Below, one piece after another: positions 57,917 through 64,000 of a stretch of 64,000 nucleotides of DNA. Each line of letters begins with the position of its first letter. The stretch's first letter is position 1. Both the position numbers and the translations under genes were made by a program. Source of the stretch: Tetracentron sinense (taxonomy: Eukaryota; Streptophyta; Magnoliopsida; Trochodendrales; Trochodendraceae); contig CM026565.1 in NCBI GenBank assembly GCA_015143295.1, positions 14,196,041 to 14,260,040 of the forward strand, read 5' to 3'. The notes beneath the pieces are model-generated. The model saw nothing but the letters and a program-made list of their open reading frames with translations, ran no database searches and was not told where the DNA came from.

Positions 57917-60789
57917 GTAAGTTCCTCTGATTCCCCATTCTGCATGCTGAATCTTTATGGTAAAAAGTAAATTGAAACATCAACTAGTGGTCCTATCGCC
58001 TATGAGATATGGAACTTAATTTTTTATACTAATTTGGTCACTGGTATATAACTATTTATAATCTAAACCATAGTGACCTTAAAGAGAAGCATGGAACGAG
58101 GTTAACAATTTCCATAGGAAACGAGAAGTGAGGAATGAGTTATATGCACTTCATTCTCATTATATTACTATGGGTCGTTGTACCTTACACGGTCGAGTCA
58201 AGCCGAGTTTTTTGACTTGCTAGACTAGGTAGAGTCATATAAGAGTATTTTTATCATTTTTCTAAACCTAAACTCAAACATGACACTATTTTTGCATCAT
58301 ATTGTTTTAGGTCTACAATGACAACCCACTATAGGTTCTGTTAAACCTAGTATTTAGGTTTAAGGCTGTAAAACCAGCATACTTTGAGTTCTTTTTAATT
58401 CACGTTTTTCAAGTTAATTACATATATATTTTGAGTTAGACCGAGTCGATTTTTTTTTGAGTTTTCCGGTTACTCGACCTGGCTAACTTTCAAATCGAGT
58501 CAAGTTTTCAGGTTTTTGAACCATGGTTTTTAATTTTAAGCCTTTGGTTGATAAATTTTGGTAATGTATCGTCACGTTTCGATACCAATACGTAGGCTAC
58601 ATTCGATAATTTACTGAGATAGATGAACAATGACAGTGTATGATTTTCGTTTTGGGGTAACCTAGATAAATGATACATATTGATTATATCACACATCTTG
58701 ATGTTATGCTATGTTGCATCCCTTTTTGTTAGCTCTGAGTGTTGTATAGTATTTCATACACAAGCCCATTCTGTTAAGCATATACTATTATGATTCGAAA
58801 AATTAGATATTCTAATTCAATTGTTGCCGAAGAGTGTTTTGGATAGCAGTATTTAGATCAACTCAATAATTTGTGAGACTTTTTTTAATGATGACGGCCA
58901 TACTAATTGAAAAAGATCTTTTGGGCCTTGTTTTCATGTGGAAGGTGTTCAAATTTTGTTACTTACTTGAATCAGGTCTTATCTTTTTTGAATGACATAT
59001 TTGATACCCTTCTTAAAGAACTATCAGATCCTTCTGATGAGGTAATTACCTTTCCAGGTTCTTTCCTTTTCTGATAGTTCCTTCAAGGTGCCTTTCTCAA
59101 TTATCTGAATGATAGATACATCAGGTTTTCTTACTTATGCTTATGATTTCTAAAAGATCTTTTTGATATTGATGTTTCTTCCTTGATTGTTTGGAAAATT
59201 ATCTATGTGCAACCAATATGGAAATACATAAAGAGATGAATCTTCCAATTTTTATGTGATTAACTTTATCTCTTGCATATATGTTGTTATTACATGTTGA
59301 ACTGGACCAGATTTTAATAACATTGGAGTAGAATCTTTTAGCTGTTGGTTGTCTGATTTTTGAACTTGTTTGAGTTAATTCTTTAATCAAAATTACATTT
59401 CTCCTTTTGTTGTTCTGTAATGTTCCTTACACCATCATATATCCCAGTCTTCTATACATGCATTTCAGTAAGTGGGTACGCATGGAAAAGATCATCTACG
59501 CCTTGGAGCCACCCAACCAAGCAAACTTGCACATCTAGTCCAATGCATATTTGAAGCCTGCACATCACTTATATGCTTCATAACTGCATGTTCATATGTT
59601 AGTTTCTGGTTGTCTGGATTCTAGGGGAAATACACTATAAACATGCATTTTTTTCAGATGTCAGATTTTTTCTCTGGATCTGTTGACCAAAGCAACTTAT
59701 TCTTCGTTGAGAATGACTTTGCTTCACACATGGGTCAACCAATACTAGAATAGTTGTCAATGTTGAACAATTGGTGATAAATTATGAAACAACGGGTAAA
59801 ATGAAAATATGTAGGCTTGGAGTTCAAGCAAACAAATGGTGCTAACCGCTAAAAACAAGAAAACTTCTTAATGGTACTAATCTAATGGTGAGGTTTTACT
59901 TTGTATTTTTGTAAGTGTAGTCCCTACAGGTTAGACTCACTTATTAGCAGCATATTCTGCCTGTACTGGACAATATCTTTTCCTCATAGTAGACATTTTA
60001 ATGATGGTGATGGATATTTGATTATTTTGTAGCTAATGCTTTGCTATGCTTATGTATGCCTTGGGTAGTAGTTGATAAGCCAAGTTGACTTATGATTAGC
60101 TTGAGAACATGAATTTGACAATATATTTATTTATTTATTTTTGAGCGTGTATAAATTTTGTCAGTTTCTTTTCAATTGAAATATTCTTTGATCTTAAACT
60201 CATTGTAGGCTAAATTGGTTATGTACTCATTGACAATGTTTGAGTTTCAGCACAAGGAATGCATGCAACAATGCTAGTATAATAGAGCGGTGAGAACATG
60301 TTTGGAAGGAATATCATGATGTAGACTGAGGATAGCCTGCAATTATTTATGTTCTAAGGACCTATTTACATAGGCACAAGATTAGAAAGAGCATAATGTG
60401 ATAACCCCACAAATGAGTTGAAAGAAAACCATATTTTACAAAGTTGGCGGCAACATTGTTTCAAGATTTTTTTGGGCGACGGAGCATAATTTAAAATAGT
60501 GTGTTAGTGTATTTTGGCTAAATCCCTGCACACAGCCACTTAGCAACTACAAACAGATAATAATGCAATTGAATAAGCGATTTAATTATTTAATTATGAC
60601 TGAGAATCGCTTCGCTGAGAGGCGTTACAAGTGAGTCTTTCTTGAAGATAATTGAAGCCTCCAATGTGCAGGGATATGACAGCTCTATCTCCGGGATATA
60701 ATTCAGCTCGAATTCTCTCCGGTCTTCCCAACGAGTTTGCACTACTCAGTAGAAGATGGGGTACTGATCTTCCTTTAGGATGCCCTTTT

Positions 60790-60794
<5 letters not shown>
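57917..60794. other. AT-rich sequence, no gene seen
   Basis: The next exons expected for an ERECTA-like gene (last LRR, juxtamembrane, kinase) were looked for on the plus strand and not found. A stretch with repeated CGAGTC/GACTCG motifs (about 58190-58520) may be a degraded inverted-repeat element. Around 60640-60780 the sequence is less AT-rich but matches nothing recognised. Confidence 0.5.

Positions 60795-60821
<27 letters not shown>
60795..60821. repeat. (TA)n microsatellite
   Basis: 27 bp of pure TA dinucleotides. Confidence 0.95.
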
Positions 60822-61107
60822 TCATTTAATTAGGGTTTGTCAATTATCCAAGTGTCTTAAAGTCCCATCAGATTTACAGTAAGAGATAATATAATTAATT
60901 AGATAATATCCCATTTTACCCTTTAGGGTTTAAGGGTAAGTTTGGTTATAGGGTTAGGTTCACTCTAATTTGGTCTAATCCTGTTTTAACCTATTCAAGA
61001 ATATGTCTTCACCTATTCTGTTTGCTTACAGATTCTGGTTCTGTCCAGAATTGATTCTGCACAGAATATGCTTCTGGTTTGGCCAGAATCAATTGTCTTA
61101 GGTCTAG
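60822..61107. other. Non-coding sequence next to the LINE 3' end
   Basis: AT-rich, with several CAGAAT/ATTCTG inverted motifs at 61025-61090. No gene seen. It should contain one LINE target-site duplication near 61095-61107, but its partner is outside the window. Confidence 0.4.
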
Positions 61108-61123
61108 TTTTTTTTTTTTTTTT

Positions 61124-61151
61124 AAAAAAAAAAACCTCTCAGAAGGAGAGG
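61124..61151 (-). other. LINE 3'-terminal hairpin and U tract before the A tail
   Basis: In RNA sense: CCUCUC, loop CUUCU, GAGAGG, then eleven U, then the A tail (16 A). The six-pair perfect stem sits where some plant L1 lineages carry a conserved 3' stem-loop used by their own RT to recognise the template. The U tract could also pair with the A tail. Confidence 0.55.
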
Positions 61152-61196
61152 GGGGTTTGGCGGACCCCTACCAGATTTATTAATAAAAAATAAATT

Positions 61197-61390
61197 GGGG
61201 GGGGGGGGGGGGGGGGGACATAAACCTTACCCCTACAAAGAACTCACACATTAGGGGGGGACATAAAACCTTACCCCTAGCCAGCAAAAAAAAAAAAAAG
61301 GGGGGGACATAAAACCTTACCCCTGACAAACAAACACAAATAGAGGGGGACATAAACCTTACCTCTAATAAACAAAACCAAACAAAACTC
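61197..61390 (-). repeat. Four tandem repeats in the LINE 3' UTR
   Basis: On the plus strand GACATAAA(A)CCTTACCCCT begins at 61217, 61260, 61306 and 61349 (spacing 43, 46, 43). Each of the first three is preceded by a long G run, the longest being 21 G at 61197-61217; the fourth by five G. In RNA sense each unit reads GGGGUAAGGUUUUAUGUCCCC, so the unit can fold on itself. The 70-codon frame at 61180-61392 is just a reading of this repeat. Confidence 0.85.
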
Positions 61391-64000
61391 AATCTCTATG
61401 AACCAATCGAACATTACCTAAACCATCTTGATCAAGAGAAATAAAGGATATGAGACGAGTAGGACTAGACTGATTAGGGAGAATTTCGCCTGAAGTCTGA
61501 AAAGTACAACCTTGATTAGCAAGAAAGTCTGCAACCATGTTAGCTTCCCAAAAGATGTGATTAATAGAGGAGCAAATGTAAAACACTTGGTGGATCTTTT
61601 TATTCCAATACCACACCTGCCAAGGATGATTAGAAGAACCCTTCCAAGCTTCTACTAAAGATTTAGCATCAGATTCAACATCCACTTGAATGTATCCAAG
61701 TCTTTGACACAAAAGTAAACCATCCAAAAGAGCTCGAGTTTCTGCAACATAATTAGTACAATTCCCATAGAAGGCATAGAAACAAGCTAACATCTTTCCA
61801 TCGTGGTCTCGTATAATACCACCACCTCCAGCTATTCCCGGATTGCCTTTAAAAGCACCATCAACATTCAATTTTATTCTATCCTGAGAAGGCCGATTCC
61901 ATTTGATATAGGCAATAGTAGTACTTTGGCAAATAGGAGAAGACAAGATATTGATAATCGAAAGATCCAATGACTTGCCGGTCGGTAAGGAGCCCAAGTC
62001 AACCATCCATTTCTGAATTCTTGTCCTAATCACATCAACAGACTTTTGAACATTCTTAAACCTACGGGAGCATCTGTCTTTCCAGATCTCCCATATGATT
62101 ATAAGAGGAAGCACCACAAAAACTGCATTATGATTCCTATCTGAAGCTCTAAACCATCTCTGAAGTAAGCATTGAATATTATCACTAGGTGGAGAAAAAA
62201 CTGAACATAAATTACCAAAATATTGCCATAACACTCCTGCAATATCACTTGTGCATAAGAGATGAGATAAAGTTTCAATATGACCTTGAGCACAACATGA
62301 ACAACAACTTACTAGAGGAATACCAATAGATTGAACTTTAAAGTCAATAGGGATAGCTCCATTCATTACCTTCCAACCAAAAATTTGGATTTTTTTGGGA
62401 ATAATATTATTCCACACATACCTAGTCCAATTTTTCGGAAGGGTAGAATATCGAATAGCGTTCCAAGCTGATTTAACTGAAAACTTACCCTTTGGACAGA
62501 GATTCCAAATGAATGTATCTTCTAATTCAGAAGTAAAAAATCCTGCATTTCTAATATCAGTCTCAATATAATCAAGAAGATAATCAGAAACAAGACTAAA
62601 ATCCCATCCCCCATTGTCATCAAGCATGTCCGAGATAACAGGAAAAGTATGAGGAATATTAGTAGAATTAACAATAAGAGGAGCATCTCCATACCAACAG
62701 TCTAACCAGAAATTAATTTTATTACCATTACCAATTAAAGCAGTAGAATTCCAAATCATATCTTTACAAAATTTGCTAATTTTTATCCAAGTTTTAGATG
62801 AATCAATGCGATATGAAGCATACCAAATGTGAGAAAATTGGAATTTAGATTTAAAGAATTTAGTCCAAAGATTTTCAGATTGATAAAGATTCCAAGCTTG
62901 TTTCATACGAAAAGCAGAAGAAAAATCATGCATTTTCCTAATGCCTAGACCCCCTTCCAACAGGCTGAGGGTACAAGTATTCCAATTAATCCAATGACGC
63001 TTTTTAGAATCAATCCTATTGTTCCAAAAAAATTTAGCCATAGATCTATCAATAATATTACAAATAGTTTTCGGAACATGGATCCCAGCTAAAAGGTGAG
63101 TAGGCATAGATGACAAAACATGCTTAATAAGAATGAGCCTACCCCCCGTAGATAAGAATTTGCCTTTCCAACCCTCTATTTTTTTAAGAATTTTATCTAT
63201 TAAGGGATTAAAGAAACAATTTTTAAGACGACCTTTATAAATGGGGACACCAAGATAAGTAAATGGAAAATTCTTATTAGGAATACCAACCCACTGAAAT
63301 ATAGCACCACTTCTAGCCCTAGAGGTTTTTGAAGAACAGTAAAAAGCACTTTTAGCACGATTTATTAATTGACCCGATGAATCCTCATATGAAGAGATAA
63401 AGTCAAATATTTTTTTAATGTTACGCTTTCTACCATTACAAAATATTAAAGTATCATCTGCAAAAAGAAGGTGAGAAATAGGAATACCATATCTTCCCAA
63501 TTTGTAATTCGGAGAAAGACTCTCAGAGATAGATTTTAAACCTCTGCTAAGAACTTCCTCAGCTAAAATAAAAAGGGCAGGGGAAAGAGGATCACCTTGC
63601 CGAAGACCCCGGGAACTCTGAAAAAAACCTTGTAAGCTTCCATTAATAATGATAGAGAAGGATTGATTAAAAAGACAGCCATGTATCAATCTAGTAACTG
63701 CATAGCTGAAACCCATTTTTTGAAGAACTACAAAAATAAAATTCCAATCCATGCGATCATATGCTTTAGACATATCAAGTTTGAAAATAATATTACCTCC
63801 TGAAGATTTTCTATCTATATCCTGAACCATCTCTTGAGCGAGATTAATATTATCAATAATATTCCTCCCTTTAACGAAACCACTTTGTTCTTCAGATATT
63901 AAGTTAGGCAAAAGTTTACCAATTCTATCAGCCAGAAGACGCGAAATGATTTTATAAAGAAAATTGCAAAGACTAATAGGTCTGAAATCAGAAAAGGATA
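61389..64000 (-). CDS. LINE ORF2: reverse transcriptase with C-terminal RNase H (partial)
   Basis: Open from the window edge (64000) to the stop at 61389-61391, about 870 codons visible. The codon at 63909-63911 is TTG, not a true start; residues are numbered from it. Upstream, FRPISLCNFLYK is the first RT block. Then follow SGFVKGRNI (10-18), KLDMSKAYDRMDW (44-56, with catalytic Asp), GLRQGDPLSP (102-111), FADD (150-153, catalytic) and TYLGVPI. The zf-RVT region (about 500-600) starts KGKFSVKSAW. RNase H (about 681-800) opens LNVDGAFKGNPG and has VAETRAL, ESDAKSL and ADFLAN, so all four acidic positions look present. The AP endonuclease expected at the N-terminus is outside the window. Role: copying its RNA into a nicked chromosomal target. 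Confidence 0.93.
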   Translation of the reverse strand, partial: SFSDFRPISLCNFLYKIISRLLADRIGKLLPNLISEEQSGFVKGRNIIDNINLAQEMVQDIDRKSSGGNIIFKLDMSKAYDRMDWNFIFVVLQKMGFSYAVTRLIHGCLFNQSFSIIINGSLQGFFQSSRGLRQGDPLSPALFILAEEVLSRGLKSISESLSPNYKLGRYGIPISHLLFADDTLIFCNGRKRNIKKIFDFISSYEDSSGQLINRAKSAFYCSSKTSRARSGAIFQWVGIPNKNFPFTYLGVPIYKGRLKNCFFNPLIDKILKKIEGWKGKFLSTGGRLILIKHVLSSMPTHLLAGIHVPKTICNIIDRSMAKFFWNNRIDSKKRHWINWNTCTLSLLEGGLGIRKMHDFSSAFRMKQAWNLYQSENLWTKFFKSKFQFSHIWYASYRIDSSKTWIKISKFCKDMIWNSTALIGNGNKINFWLDCWYGDAPLIVNSTNIPHTFPVISDMLDDNGGWDFSLVSDYLLDYIETDIRNAGFFTSELEDTFIWNLCPKGKFSVKSAWNAIRYSTLPKNWTRYVWNNIIPKKIQIFGWKVMNGAIPIDFKVQSIGIPLVSCCSCCAQGHIETLSHLLCTSDIAGVLWQYFGNLCSVFSPPSDNIQCLLQRWFRASDRNHNAVFVVLPLIIIWEIWKDRCSRRFKNVQKSVDVIRTRIQKWMVDLGSLPTGKSLDLSIINILSSPICQSTTIAYIKWNRPSQDRIKLNVDGAFKGNPGIAGGGGIIRDHDGKMLACFYAFYGNCTNYVAETRALLDGLLLCQRLGYIQVDVESDAKSLVEAWKGSSNHPWQVWYWNKKIHQVFYICSSINHIFWEANMVADFLANQGCTFQTSGEILPNQSSPTRLISFISLDQDGLGNVRLVHRD

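Larger units (their letters stand above)
61108..64000 (-). mobile_element. L1-type LINE, 3' part (5' end beyond window)
   Basis: The minus-strand element ends in an A tract (plus-strand T run 61108-61123). It has a 3' UTR with a terminal hairpin and tandem repeats, and an ORF2 that stays open to the right window edge. The poly(A) tail and the order RT, zinc-binding region, RNase H are those of plant L1 LINEs. The RT-to-C-terminus part has no stop or frameshift, so this copy is probably young. Confidence 0.9.

Noticed and set aside
58190..58520. Inverted-repeat transposon with CGAGTC motifs
   Set aside because: Matches between the two sides are short and scattered; no clear ends or target duplication, so only mentioned as possible.
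61180..61392. 70-codon frame next to the LINE stop
   Set aside because: It runs through the four 3' UTR repeats and G runs; its repetition of the same short peptide reflects the DNA repeat.

Overview
This window is nuclear DNA of a flowering plant. Plant Ty3/gypsy chromovirus LTRs and pol genes, an initiator-methionine-tRNA primer-binding site, plant L1-type LINEs with a C-terminal RNase H, Ty1/copia pol fragments and the remains of an ERECTA-type LRR receptor-kinase gene with one LRR per exon all point that way. No intact host gene was found. The species cannot be named from the sequence.

Layout. (1) 1-33.4 kb: a degenerate satellite array (monomer about 180 bp, higher-order period about 2.8-2.9 kb). 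It is interrupted by a truncated LTR at the left edge (1-1151), a solo LTR (11202-13635), an LTR scrap (14732-14932), a second solo LTR on the minus strand (16328-18796), a foldback element filled with GGT repeats (23545-24513), a LINE scrap (26396-26690), a 100-N assembly gap (27964-28063) and copies of a small inverted-repeat element (27194-27303, 31458-31981). Fossil ends of that element are carried by at least six satellite monomers. (2) 33.4-52.4 kb: a minus-strand Ty1/copia pol relic split by nested insertions. One is a 1.7-kb solo LTR (34945-46565) that itself hosts a chromovirus with both LTRs and matching 5-bp target duplications (35168-45057). Another is a 4.9-kb solo LTR (46935-51823) rich in tandem repeats. 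(3) 52.4-53.8 kb: LTR-like sequence with unresolved borders. (4) 53.8-61.1 kb: non-satellite, intron-like sequence holding eight decayed LRR exons of an ERECTA-like pseudogene. (5) 61.1-64 kb: the 3' part of a LINE on the minus strand, ORF open to the window edge.

The chromovirus (probably Tekay clade) is broken: an in-frame stop before the reverse transcriptase, a deletion removing RNase H and the integrase N-terminus, a changed integrase catalytic Asp, and another stop. Its gag and protease are separated by what looks like a 135-nt spliceosomal intron.

The most unusual signal is shared by the chromovirus LTRs. Three LTR families (five copies) carry the same modules in the same order: in the four copies that extend far enough upstream, a bipartite array of GATCGATC-core palindromes; then a splice-donor-like site (clear in families C and D only), a family-specific minisatellite, a small hairpin, a splice-acceptor-like site, and a short acidic reading frame (motif PW-[VI]-EE-x-Y-x-EE). 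From a common codon to the stop the frame measures 120, 120, 135, 150 and 150 nt, so all indels keep frame. This may be an undescribed LTR-encoded peptide or leader uORF.
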